Assembly (NCBI RefSeq): GCF_030580655.1
Contig: NZ_JAUQTB010000001.1
Location: forward strand, 558,001-622,000
Length of the DNA: 64,000 nucleotides
Direction of reading: 5' to 3'
Source of the DNA: Paenibacillus lacisoli
GTDB taxonomy: Bacteria > Bacillota > Bacilli > Paenibacillales > Paenibacillaceae
Part shown: positions 1 to 9,295 of the stretch, one piece after another
How positions within the stretch are numbered: position 1 is the stretch's first letter
How the letters are laid out: each line of letters starts with the position of its first letter
Position numbers and translations under genes: made by a program
Notes under the pieces: generated by a model
What the model was told of the DNA's origin: nothing
Database searches by the model: none
The model's input: the letters and a program-made list of their open reading frames with translations, nothing else

Positions 1-667
1 TATTAAATTGAACTCTAATATCATTCATCAAATAAGAGGAATGACTCACATAAAACGTTGGACTTTTCTATTCCTGATGTAGTAACAATCGACGAATACC
101 GATATTTGACTTCCCACTACCTGCACAGCCTAAGATAACCGTTAACTGGTATGGATTGTTTAAGGCGTCATATTGCTCACGCGTTAATATCTGCTCGGTT
201 TCAAAAAGATCATCATTATCGAGTAATAGAGACACATACTCATCATCCATAACATCCTGCTGGGAGATAATATTTAATTTACTAACTAATTCATGAACAG
301 CATACCGATTAATACTTTCATCCAATATATCTTCATGATACACTGATTCATCTATTCTAAATTCAATGATATCCCCCATATTCATCCGTTTAGCAGATAA
401 AATCTGTTTATCATGCGTTTCAAAACTCAAATAGGTGATCATACCATTCTCATTAAACGTAAATAGAATACGATCGCCTGAGTTCACTCGGAATTTATAA
501 ATATTTGTTCCTATTATTTTTCGAATCCAAAACCCTTTCGGTATCTCGTGAAAAACATTCGTATTCGTAATGATCCGCGTAAAAGTCTCTAATTTCCCAA
601 GAACAATCGACTGCTTTTCGATTGGCACATGTTTAAAGAAATCCTTTGCGATTCTCATCTTATTCAT
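1..667 (-). pseudogene. UvrD/Rep-like helicase N-terminus with RelE/ParE-like front domain, interrupted
   Basis: The first about 100 residues look like a RelE/ParE-type toxin fold (pattern of ...FWIRKI...YKFRVNSGDRILF). A linker follows, then a helicase start: a Q-motif-like EQYDALNNP followed by a Walker A, GCAGSGKS. This layout is known for UvrD-family helicases with a toxin-like N-terminus. An in-frame TAG at 68-70 ends the reading frame just after Walker A. Downstream of the TAG the same frame stays open to the window edge and still reads like helicase (FYVSHSSYL, where a strand and helix follow motif I). I infer a nonsense-mutated gene whose remainder lies outside the window. The start ATG overlaps the TAA of the upstream broken TPR gene (ATGAATAA), so the two were probably one operon. 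Confidence 0.6.
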
Positions 668-1234
668 CTGCTAAATTCGATTCTAAATAGTTTTTGGCAG
701 CTAAAGCACACTTTGCATCATACTGATCAATATCCTTTATGCTTGGTTTTTTGTTGATTAGTTTCTTATAGGGATCAATGGATTGAAGATAATTTCGGAC
801 AATTGGAAGATCTTCTTCAGATGCTTCTACATCTAATAAAGCATGTCCTAGATGACGCATCACATCACCGATTTTATCATGTCCTAACTCCAATGCCGTT
901 TTATAGGACCTCACTGCTTGCTTGTACTCCCCTAGAATATATAAAATCTTGCCAAGGTTATAATACGCCTAAAAATGTTTCGGATTGACCTTTATTGCTT
1001 TGATACATTGTTCTTTCGCTTGCTCATACTGACCTCTTCTTTTATAGTGAATCCCTAAATCTAATAGTGAAACATAATCTTTTGATTGGGATGATTCTAT
1101 AGGAGTAATAAATACACGTTCTCCTGCTCTGAATACGGAGGAACACGATCGATATTGGAATCACCATTGATACAACAATTTTTATACTTCTTCCCTGAAC
1201 CACATGGGCATGGCTGATTTCTTAAGTTAGACAC
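660..1234 (-). pseudogene. SEC-C motif / TPR protein, broken by frameshift and stop
   Basis: It starts at a GTG at 1232-1234 behind a GGGGGG ribosome site. The first residues are a SEC-C zinc motif (CPCGSGKKYKNCC), found on SecA tails and many accessory proteins. The frame then hits a TAG near 1100. The continuation in another frame gives a TPR-like stretch (YVSLLDLGIHYKRRGQYEQA, then AYYNLGKILYILGEY), which is again cut by a TAG between KHF and AYYNLG. The last open part ends at 660. At least one frameshift and one nonsense codon are needed to restore the protein, so I call it a pseudogene. It precedes the interrupted UvrD-like gene. Confidence 0.65.
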
Positions 1235-1335
1235 TCTATTCCCCCCTCATTGATATGACACCTTGAAAATCAAATAGGATTTAATAAGTTGTTTTCTCTA
1301 CGGAATATACGGTTTACCTATCTTTAGTTCATGCA

Positions 1336-1371
1336 CAAATATGAGCAGGATTCCTACCCTGCTCATATTTG
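1336..1371 (-). terminator. Hairpin after module A
   Basis: A perfect 14-bp inverted repeat (CAAATATGAGCAGG and its complement) with an 8-nt loop lies about 35 bp downstream of the last Dpd gene. The U-tract is short, so termination strength is uncertain. Confidence 0.55.
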
Positions 1372-1404
1372 TTCGATCTACCGATTGTAGTTAGAAATCT
1401 CACT

Positions 1405-3642
1405 CTAACTCAAATTATTTAAATATTCTTCGATCGCTACTAAAATCCCCGTTGTACCAGAACTTCTTGGGTAAACCACGTTATTTCGCAAATAAGGTTG
1501 GATACCGTAGAAGATAGCGTGACTTAAACATGTCGTAACAATCACGACAATATCAGAGGATTTTACATGTGATTTGGCTTCTGCTGTTAGTGCATCATCT
1601 GTACAAATAACGTATCGATGACTCGGGTTTCGTGGGCCCAATTTCTCTACTGCACGCCGTGCTGTATGCTCCCGTAAAGTAAAGATCGCTATTTTCTGCG
1701 GCGACAAAGTAGCAAGGATATCCTCCGTGTGTTCTTCATGATTATGAAATGATTGGGATAACCTCACCAGTAGGTTCGCATCTGCCCCCATTAAACGTCC
1801 AAGTTCATACCAACCATTTAGCTGCACCGATTCAAGGGTCTGTAACGAATCCCCTAATGCTCCTGACCAATGATTCCACAAATCAACGAGCCTCTGCTGA
1901 GGAATATCGTAGTCGAAATACAGTTCTAGTGCTGCTTGTAGGTATGGAAGTACCATTTTACTAGGGGAAAGATTAAACCAGGCTACCGTGCGTTCAAATT
2001 GGGTATGCGCCAGATTGAAGTCCAAATACACAATACCTTCGGATAACTTCTGGAAGTATGTCATAGATGCTTGGTTCTTCTTAGAATGAGCTAGGATCAG
2101 TTCAGAGCAATAATCATACAGACTCAGTGCGGAGTCTTTCGGGAAATGGGCAGGATCCATTAGTTCGGTCAAAAACATGGATAACGCCGTCTCTAATAAA
2201 CTTCTGGCACTCCCATGTAAAGGCAGCATCGCGATCTCCGCGAATTGTTCGGCCAATAAGGTCAGCACACTATCTGTCCATACCATACCTCCTCTTGTCG
2301 TATCCATTTCTCTGAGCAATGCTTGTCCCTGTTCAATGTCATCTGTGTTTGATAAAAATTGCGCAAACCATCTGTGCCAAGTCACTTCTTCACTTCTTGA
2401 GACAATTGGGTTGGAAGGCACTTGTGGAGCGATCGTAATGGCGTTCATACGAGCTTGAACCAACATCACATCAGCGCGGCACTCTGGGTCACGAAGCAAA
2501 GTTTGTTGTTCTTCACTTGCCAATGCATCCCAAGCAAGTTTTGCTTCCTCATACACGATTGACGCATCCGTCATGGTGGCAATCTTACATAAATATTTGG
2601 TCTTAAATGGAGTTAAACTACTCTTTATTAGATCTTGATAAGCTTGTTCAAAATGTTGAAGTTGGAATGCGGTAAGCACTCTATTTTCTAACGTCAAATC
2701 AGACTTCTCTGGTTGTGGCGTTAATTGTCCTAATAGAAATTGAATAATCGCTATCGAGGTACTGTCTTGAACAAGCGTTAATAAGCGCTGAAGTCCAATT
2801 TGATCAGATTCAAGGTATGCGTTATAAGCCTTAAGTCTACAGATCGACTCTTCTTCACTGCTTACACTCTTATGAATCAATGCGCCTAGACGATACCTAG
2901 ACTCCGTAAACAACTCCAGACTCTTATCAAAGTCTTCTGTCAGATCAGAAGGAGCAAGAACCGTGTAAGCCGCTCTCAGCAGCATTTGCTGGATACGTGC
3001 TGGGATATAATCGAGTTGCGTAATACTCTCATAATCTTTGGAATACCAGATATCATCCCAACGATGCTGAGCAGCCAACCACTGCATTTTAAGGAACAAA
3101 TAATTATCGTCGCTGACGTAGTTACCGAGGCGTATAGTCTCTAAAGTCCCATACGCTTCTTTCCATTGCTCCATCGCAACCTGTTCTTGGAACTGGTTTC
3201 GAAGCGTAAATGTACTATGTTCCGTGTCCGAAGAAGTGATAGCCGGACGTTTTTCATCAAGCCTAATCCAAAGGTTAAGCATGTCCCATACTTTCTCACT
3301 TACGGTAAGAGGGGATACAAATATAAAGTATCCCTCTGGAAAATGCTGAGCCCCTACTTTTTCAAACGGGGTTTGTTCACCAGTAAATAACACTTTTCTC
3401 GGCATGAACGAATTACAATATCGACCAATAAAATGCTGAATTTCTTTAGCATGATCATCTGCTTTTTTACTATCCTTTTGAAGGATCATCCAGGTTATTT
3501 CGTTACCCATTTGCATGGGTAGCACAGCAGTCTGTTCATTGATGAAACGAGAAATCATGCGGTGGTACACAACGTTTGAGTGGCTTGGGGAATGGTGCTC
3601 AATATAGACATTTATAAATGAATCATTACCACGATTCATCAT
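1405..3642 (-). CDS. dpdD: DpdD-like protein, intact copy (module A)
   Basis: 745 residues; no enzyme family recognised for the body, which is helical and repeat-like (possible TPR-type solenoid, about residues 150-600). The last about 100 residues contain a run of NPSHRYVICTDDAL, SSDIVVIVTTCLSHAIFYGI and YPRSSG, which resembles the DUF2325 domain (aspartate-VI-TD-SH-...-RSSG pattern). The start ATG overlaps the dpdK stop (ATGA-type), so translation is coupled and it is the last gene of module A. The DpdD name is inferred from context: the genes before it run in the order dpdE-F-G-H-I-J-K. A damaged homologue sits in the same position after the second dpdK (19650-22444), sharing patterns such as QWLAAQHRWDD/QYLSAFQLWDD and the YPRSSG tail. 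It could instead be an unnamed partner of DpdK. Confidence 0.5.
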   Translation of the reverse strand: MMNRGNDSFINVYIEHHSPSHSNVVYHRMISRFINEQTAVLPMQMGNEITWMILQKDSKKADDHAKEIQHFIGRYCNSFMPRKVLFTGEQTPFEKVGAQHFPEGYFIFVSPLTVSEKVWDMLNLWIRLDEKRPAITSSDTEHSTFTLRNQFQEQVAMEQWKEAYGTLETIRLGNYVSDDNYLFLKMQWLAAQHRWDDIWYSKDYESITQLDYIPARIQQMLLRAAYTVLAPSDLTEDFDKSLELFTESRYRLGALIHKSVSSEEESICRLKAYNAYLESDQIGLQRLLTLVQDSTSIAIIQFLLGQLTPQPEKSDLTLENRVLTAFQLQHFEQAYQDLIKSSLTPFKTKYLCKIATMTDASIVYEEAKLAWDALASEEQQTLLRDPECRADVMLVQARMNAITIAPQVPSNPIVSRSEEVTWHRWFAQFLSNTDDIEQGQALLREMDTTRGGMVWTDSVLTLLAEQFAEIAMLPLHGSARSLLETALSMFLTELMDPAHFPKDSALSLYDYCSELILAHSKKNQASMTYFQKLSEGIVYLDFNLAHTQFERTVAWFNLSPSKMVLPYLQAALELYFDYDIPQQRLVDLWNHWSGALGDSLQTLESVQLNGWYELGRLMGADANLLVRLSQSFHNHEEHTEDILATLSPQKIAIFTLREHTARRAVEKLGPRNPSHRYVICTDDALTAEAKSHVKSSDIVVIVTTCLSHAIFYGIQPYLRNNVVYPRSSGTTGILVAIEEYLNNLS

Positions 3643-4148
3643 AATGGTTTAGCCACCTCCCAAGACTGCCTTGCTTCCTTCCATCGTTTCGAAACCTCAG
3701 ATGGTTCCAAATTCAAAATCACTCGGTCCGAACCTGTATAGGAACCCTGCTCTGAAAATGCCAACGTTCCACTAAGCGACAGTCGTTCCGTAAATAATCC
3801 TTCGTGCTCGACCCCAACGTTTTCATGGCGTATTTCAATTTTCTCATCAAACTCCATAACCACTCTTTGGGTCTGTTGGTGCTCTGTATTACAAACCATG
3901 CGAACGAGCGCCCCTTTTGCAGCAAGAGCGAGTAGGACGTCAGACAAATGAATCCATCTCCTGCGCACACGTGGGAACTGATCGGAGTAAGACTCGAGCT
4001 GATTATCCAAAAGCGCAACATCACTTAACTCATTAACAACGAAGTATATTTCATGACTTGGGTTCATTAGTTCAGTCATGAGTGATGAGGCAATGGTATC
4101 TTTCAAAGCTTTTTGTCCAGTACGGACATTTAACGTTCGTCTAAGCAT
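3639..4148 (-). CDS. dpdK: DpdK-like PLD-fold protein with degenerate active site (module A)
   Basis: About 169 residues from ATG 4146-4148, chosen because GAGGTG lies just upstream and the ORF further upstream lies inside dpdJ. The fold matches single-domain PLD nucleases (Nuc type, active as dimers): compare LSDVLLALAAKGALVRMV with LSEVIAKLIDLGTRVIV in the module B copy. The catalytic HxK(x4)D is not conserved. The equivalent stretch reads HEGLFTERLSLSG, so the lysine is gone and Asp is replaced by Glu, whereas the module B copy reads HAKGIISDRFYLSG. It is therefore probably inactive as a phosphodiesterase, and may act as a structural or DNA-binding subunit. It overlaps dpdJ upstream and the 745-residue gene downstream. 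Confidence 0.65.
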   Translation of the reverse strand: MLRRTLNVRTGQKALKDTIASSLMTELMNPSHEIYFVVNELSDVALLDNQLESYSDQFPRVRRRWIHLSDVLLALAAKGALVRMVCNTEHQQTQRVVMEFDEKIEIRHENVGVEHEGLFTERLSLSGTLAFSEQGSYTGSDRVILNLEPSEVSKRWKEARQSWEVAKPL

Positions 4149-7100
4149 GGGACACCTCTCGTACGCGCAAGTCATAATGCCAATCCATTCCGTGATTATG
4201 AACGGAATTAATATATGGGAAGAAGACCTCAAACTCCGTCTCTATTGGTGAATTCAGTAGTTGCAGCATCTCCTGCTGGAGATGTACTCTATCTTCATAA
4301 CTCACAATCAACTTCACTCGGCTTCCACGCCCCATCGCATCCTCCACTCGCGCCTTCCAATCGGTCTCTGCATAGTGAATCGTCGTATACACAGGCTTCA
4401 AGAGATGTTCCGTAATGATTCTAGACGGCTTCATAAACTTCTGGAAAGGCGAATATAGCTCCAAACATTCTGGACAGGATTCGTGGCAATCACTAAGCAA
4501 CAGCGATTCAATAAATAAGTATCGTTGCTTTTGCTGTTGTTCTTCATCACTTCCAACAAGGCCCAGAAGGACATCTGCTTGCTCCGCAATGTGATCAAGT
4601 CTTAGGCATGCCACTGCAAAAATATTAGCACTGATATGACACCCTATTCTACGACTCTCCTCATGCCATAGTTTATGGAGTTCCCTCGTAAAACAGTCTA
4701 ATTCAGTTGTGCTGTGACTACGTAAATATTTGGCCACTAGGCTTATAACAAATTCGCGTTTTGGTGGAATCCCGGCACGTTCCAGTGTATCTAGTAACTG
4801 CTCAAGCAACTCCTGTTGCTGCTCTACACGACGCTCCTGGCGAATCTGTGCCACAATCTCTTGTAATGGCCATTCCTCTAAGAGTGGAAGCACCGCTTTT
4901 AGGGATGTCGTCACTTTATTTCTTTCACACGTATGCAAACTTTTCATCACATATTCTTCGAACTTACCCGTCGAATGTCGCATGACACCAGCCAATTTAC
5001 TAATGATTCCGAGGCCACCTGATTCGGTCTCAGACAAGTAAATCCAATTGTCCTGTATATCCACCAATAGATCTTCAACATTGACCTCCGGTAACATCTC
5101 ACCTAGAGCCCGATAAATAGCTGCGGCTAAAGTCGTTGTAACTGTTGCATTTACCCACTCAGAAAAAGCAGCATTTTGCCTCAGATCTCCGCTTAATGGT
5201 TCAAGTAACTGCAAGAAGAGGTCCATTAGTTCTTTATCTTGAATAAGCGAGTACAGGTTTAAGAGTACTTTACTATCTTCTGCATGATCTCGATCTTGAT
5301 CTCCTGCATCCACGATGGTGGAATGGAAAATGACTTGAAGTGTTCGCTTGCTAATCGCTTCTGCCTTTTCTTTAAACTCTTGAATAGCTTCCGAAAGGCT
5401 TCCCTGCCTGCTAACAGCAGCAGCTAGTACAGAAGATAGGATGATCTGAGTCAGCCATTCGATTTCAAACGAATTTAACCTAGCAGCGATTTCATCATTC
5501 GTTCTCGCAAGATGCGCGTAAAAAGTGGGTATAGACTCTTCCGCAATACGATCCCATTGCTCATGGTTAAACAATGGTGCCAAGTCATAGTCATGAATTT
5601 CAAATGCTAAGGCGTCTACATACCGCTGGAAACCAAGCGCCGCTGGCTTTTGCTCATAAGTGAATTCAAATATGCGGCTAACAGAACCTAATTCAGACTT
5701 CTTATACTTAAGCTCAGAATTTACTCGTGCCGAATAACGCGTAAATACAACATAGTTATTCTCTTCACTGGTATAACTGATTGCTTGTTTTAAAAGTGGA
5801 GCAAGTGCACTTTCCGTATGCCATGTGATTCGAGTATCGATGCCTGCTTCAGTACTTGGCCTGATATGTGTGCCCCAGTCATAAAATCCCGTCGAACGGT
5901 CAGAAACATCTGTTGGAATTTGTTGTAGTTTTATCAAGTAAGGCTCACAGATCGGTAAGTTCATCTCGTTACCCATATCATCCAAAACGGGAACTTCTGT
6001 AATATGTTTTGCTTTTAGATCTTCCCCGTCTAGATCAATCATGCCTGTTTCACTGGTAATCCAATGGGCTTCTGTAATCCATTCTGCATTTACAAAACGC
6101 TTGGATACGTTCCCCGGTGCAAATTCGATCATACCTGGTACAAGTCCTAAAGACTCTTCTTTCCCATTAGGTACAAGAAACATTAACTCCGAAACGTCCA
6201 GTGCAGTGAACAACGTCTGAGGGATAAACCCACGAAGCGGTTCTCGCTTTTCCTCGTCATCTGCCAAAGCATAGTTCGAAGAAAGTTGTAAGTATAGCGT
6301 CGGTAGTAATTCAAACCAGAATGAACGTGGCGGTGTCCAAAGTAATCTCATTAATTCCGCTTCTGATACTAGTATGGCATCAGTCGCGTAAGCTAACCAC
6401 TCTTCGTCGTCACCATTAAGCAATCGCTTCAACTCATTCGTGATGAACCGGTTTTCTCTTGGATTCCTTTTCGAGCCTTCTTCCGTTAATAAATACCGAA
6501 GATCGACTGAACTGTTAACTGCCGCCAACTTACCCGTTAGATACTCGAGCAAGGTAAAGGCAAGTTGAATCCGCTGCACATAGGAGTTGCGCAGTGGCAA
6601 AGAAAGATCATTTAGCGTCGGTTGAAAGAGTTGCTCAGGGTAATCATAAACATAACGATCTCGTCCATAGGCTGACGTAACGACAATCGTCCATGGGCGC
6701 ATCCCCCGTGAGCGGCCAGCACGTCCTTTACGTTGTAAGAAGGAGGCAAGGTTCCGCGGCGCCTTGTGTTGGATCACAGCGCCCACTTTAGTGTCGTTAT
6801 AACCGACTTCTAGTGTGCTTGTAGCGATAACCAATTTAGCTGTATCTTTAACCCCTTTATGCTGTGAAGAGGTAATATCCAGAGTTAACGGTTGACGTAA
6901 ACTATTTTTATCAATGATTTTAGGAATGGTCCATAGTTGACCTAGTGCCACTTGGGCAGCAACTGTGCCATCATAAACATCTTGAAAGAGATCTAAATCT
7001 CGATATTGACTAAGTGTCTTATATTTCTCAGCATCCACTTCGATATGATACCAACGATTAATGACATCGAGTTTATCCGTAAAACCGAATAACTTGGACC

Positions 7101-8640
7101 CAATTGCCCCTCGTGATACATCATCCTCTAGTGGATCTAGGATGCGACCAATTAACATGGCCGTCTGTACGGACGTCGAAAGAATAGACGTTGCTGAAAA
7201 AGGGTCTCCCCTAACGATAAGATTGTACTCTATTCCTTCGGAAACCATTTCATCTTCTTCAGGAGTAATATAGGTAACTAATTCCTCACTAAGCCCCGTC
7301 AACTGGGAGAAGAAAGATTTTGGATTCGAAAGCGTTGCAGATAAACCTACGAAGTGCGTTCCACGTGTACCTCGGCGCATTTGCTTACGCCAACGGCGAA
7401 GCAAATAAGCGACATGAGCACCGCTTACCCCTTCATAAATGTGAACCTCATCCATGAGCACAAATAAAGGTGGTTCAATAGAGTCGACACCAAATAGACG
7501 ACGTTCCACGATATTTGTCAATTTTCGATTCAACATCTCGGTCGAAGTAAACAAAACATCAGGTGGATGAGCAATCATCCTTTTTCTTGTAAGAATAATT
7601 TGTCCGGATCCAATATGGAATCCGCAAGCAGGATCTTCACAAGTTAAACGCTCTTTTTCACCAGTACCGCCATGCTTGATTTCCCATTGGACATCTTTTT
7701 CGTCCCAAATCATCGCTGAACCGCATGCTGGACAAGAAAGAGACGGACAAACATAACCATTGTCTTGTCTCTTCCATTTCCGATATCGACTATGAATGAC
7801 ATCATCGGCTGTTTGCGGTGTATCTCCATAATAAACACCTATCGTAAGGCTTCGGATATTCAACGATGTACAATGGTCTTGTAAAGCCTTTATCTCAGCG
7901 ACGGCTTCACGGAACTGGTCTTTTAGCAATTCGACACGTGGATAAATTCCAAAAACCTTTGTCCAAGTACGCGGATCTCGCTCCAAGAGCGCTGTTAGAT
8001 GGCTAAATACGGGGAGATAAAAGGCCTTCGTTTTACCAGAGCCCGTACCTGCACCAATAATCGTAGCTTGATCTTTAGGATGCCTGGTCCATTGTAAAAG
8101 ATGGCGTAAGGAGCGCACTTGAAAGGAAGCAAGTTCAAACTCCCCATCACGCAGTAAAGCGCGGACGGCTTGTTGCGTACGATTGTCAATTTGAAGCGAA
8201 CCTAGATAATACAGAATTTCAGCCATTCGCTGATCTCGTTTTGGATATTTCCGATACGATAATAACGGCTTTACATGACTGACTAAATTACGACCGGACT
8301 GCCAGTCTTTCGCACTAAACCTTTGCTTCAGCAGTAGAAGTAACCGAAACGCTTCCGCATAACGCGTACGGAAGCGATTTGGTGGAACAGGAAACATGAG
8401 TTTACGATCTTGAAGATTTTCAATGATAGCTGGAATCGATGAAGTATCAATACCTAATTCATCGATTAACAAGCTAAGCACTTTTGAAGGCGGTTGTTCA
8501 ATTATTGGTTCAAGGACTTCATTTGCATCTATGGAACCGCCAATGAAGCCCCATTCTAACAACTGATTTTCCTTACGTTCAATTTGAGATAAAAGCTCTT
8601 CACATAATAGATCAAACCGCGAACGGGCCACCTTGTTCAC
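4141..8640 (-). CDS. dpdJ: DpdJ-like superfamily 2 helicase (module A)
   Basis: 1,499 residues. Walker A GAGTGSGKT lies at about residue 195, a DEVH box (LMDEVHIYEG) at about 395, SATL at about 435 and motif VI QRKGRAGR at about 638. A four-cysteine zinc site (CPSLSCPACG ... CEDPACGF) is inserted between motifs I and II. The long C-terminal half (about 800 residues) ends with a second cysteine cluster, CHESCPEC, similar to the end of DUF1998/MrfA/DrmA-type helicases. It is probably a DNA translocase or helicase of the restriction complex. Spacing is tight: 1 bp after dpdI and an overlap with dpdK. A second homologue of almost equal length is at 22966-27486. Dpd assignment rests on the neighbours; on sequence alone a DISARM-like helicase would be an alternative. 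Confidence 0.75.
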   Translation of the reverse strand: MNKVARSRFDLLCEELLSQIERKENQLLEWGFIGGSIDANEVLEPIIEQPPSKVLSLLIDELGIDTSSIPAIIENLQDRKLMFPVPPNRFRTRYAEAFRLLLLLKQRFSAKDWQSGRNLVSHVKPLLSYRKYPKRDQRMAEILYYLGSLQIDNRTQQAVRALLRDGEFELASFQVRSLRHLLQWTRHPKDQATIIGAGTGSGKTKAFYLPVFSHLTALLERDPRTWTKVFGIYPRVELLKDQFREAVAEIKALQDHCTSLNIRSLTIGVYYGDTPQTADDVIHSRYRKWKRQDNGYVCPSLSCPACGSAMIWDEKDVQWEIKHGGTGEKERLTCEDPACGFHIGSGQIILTRKRMIAHPPDVLFTSTEMLNRKLTNIVERRLFGVDSIEPPLFVLMDEVHIYEGVSGAHVAYLLRRWRKQMRRGTRGTHFVGLSATLSNPKSFFSQLTGLSEELVTYITPEEDEMVSEGIEYNLIVRGDPFSATSILSTSVQTAMLIGRILDPLEDDVSRGAIGSKLFGFTDKLDVINRWYHIEVDAEKYKTLSQYRDLDLFQDVYDGTVAAQVALGQLWTIPKIIDKNSLRQPLTLDITSSQHKGVKDTAKLVIATSTLEVGYNDTKVGAVIQHKAPRNLASFLQRKGRAGRSRGMRPWTIVVTSAYGRDRYVYDYPEQLFQPTLNDLSLPLRNSYVQRIQLAFTLLEYLTGKLAAVNSSVDLRYLLTEEGSKRNPRENRFITNELKRLLNGDDEEWLAYATDAILVSEAELMRLLWTPPRSFWFELLPTLYLQLSSNYALADDEEKREPLRGFIPQTLFTALDVSELMFLVPNGKEESLGLVPGMIEFAPGNVSKRFVNAEWITEAHWITSETGMIDLDGEDLKAKHITEVPVLDDMGNEMNLPICEPYLIKLQQIPTDVSDRSTGFYDWGTHIRPSTEAGIDTRITWHTESALAPLLKQAISYTSEENNYVVFTRYSARVNSELKYKKSELGSVSRIFEFTYEQKPAALGFQRYVDALAFEIHDYDLAPLFNHEQWDRIAEESIPTFYAHLARTNDEIAARLNSFEIEWLTQIILSSVLAAAVSRQGSLSEAIQEFKEKAEAISKRTLQVIFHSTIVDAGDQDRDHAEDSKVLLNLYSLIQDKELMDLFLQLLEPLSGDLRQNAAFSEWVNATVTTTLAAAIYRALGEMLPEVNVEDLLVDIQDNWIYLSETESGGLGIISKLAGVMRHSTGKFEEYVMKSLHTCERNKVTTSLKAVLPLLEEWPLQEIVAQIRQERRVEQQQELLEQLLDTLERAGIPPKREFVISLVAKYLRSHSTTELDCFTRELHKLWHEESRRIGCHISANIFAVACLRLDHIAEQADVLLGLVGSDEEQQQKQRYLFIESLLLSDCHESCPECLELYSPFQKFMKPSRIITEHLLKPVYTTIHYAETDWKARVEDAMGRGSRVKLIVSYEDRVHLQQEMLQLLNSPIETEFEVFFPYINSVHNHGMDWHYDLRVREVSHA

Positions 8641-8641
8641 C

Positions 8642-9295
8642 TCATTTAAAAGTCATGAAGACATTAGACGTTAAATGTTGAGCCCGAATCCACTGCAACA
8701 CTTCATCATTTAAATCATCCAAAGTTGCTGAACCAGCAGCCATCTTTTCAAGAAAATGCTGGATCCGTGGGCTCGCCCCAAGCGATGCAATAAACTGCTT
8801 CGCCTCTTCAAGAACATTTTGATACTGTTTCAAATTTTGTTCGGAGAGCGGCCATGTTTTCTCTATATTAGTAAAAGTCTGAAGCAGGTTATCAATTGTG
8901 CTTGTTTCGTTATGAATGCGACGGAATACTTCCAACGCTTTTCTACTCTCTTGATGCTGTCCTTTTGCAATTGCTGGCCATTGCGCTTTTGCCTCCCGTT
9001 GGAGGGGCTCAAAAGACCGGACACTTTGCCCAAACTTTGATCTCGGTTCATTTCTAATATTCTGCATTAGCTCTTTTAAGCCTTGAATAGTCTCGTTCAC
9101 TTGAGATAAATGCCATTGCCCTGGATACTTCTTCTCGACCATACGAATCGCTTTCACTTCTTTAACAAGCGGAGGAAGCTTTTCCTGAACAAATTGGCCA
9201 AATTCTTCACTCCGCCTATGACGATCTTGTAATTGTTGTGCTTCTTTTGCCTGCTGAATTAATTCTTGTGTAGATTTTATTTTATCTCTTAGCAT
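8642..9295 (-). CDS. dpdI: DpdI-like small coiled-coil protein (module A)
   Basis: 217 residues, charged and almost entirely helical, with heptad-like stretches at about 1-80 (LIQQAKEAQQLQDRHRR) and 100-170. No catalytic motif or membrane segment is visible. The start overlaps the end of dpdH by 14 bp and the stop lies 1 bp before dpdJ, so it is an integral part of the operon. The name follows from position (between dpdH and dpdJ) rather than recognised sequence. No separate counterpart exists in module B, but the C-terminal part of the ATPase there is also long coiled coil, so the function may be fused. Confidence 0.5.
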   Translation of the reverse strand: MLRDKIKSTQELIQQAKEAQQLQDRHRRSEEFGQFVQEKLPPLVKEVKAIRMVEKKYPGQWHLSQVNETIQGLKELMQNIRNEPRSKFGQSVRSFEPLQREAKAQWPAIAKGQHQESRKALEVFRRIHNETSTIDNLLQTFTNIEKTWPLSEQNLKQYQNVLEEAKQFIASLGASPRIQHFLEKMAAGSATLDDLNDEVLQWIRAQHLTSNVFMTFK

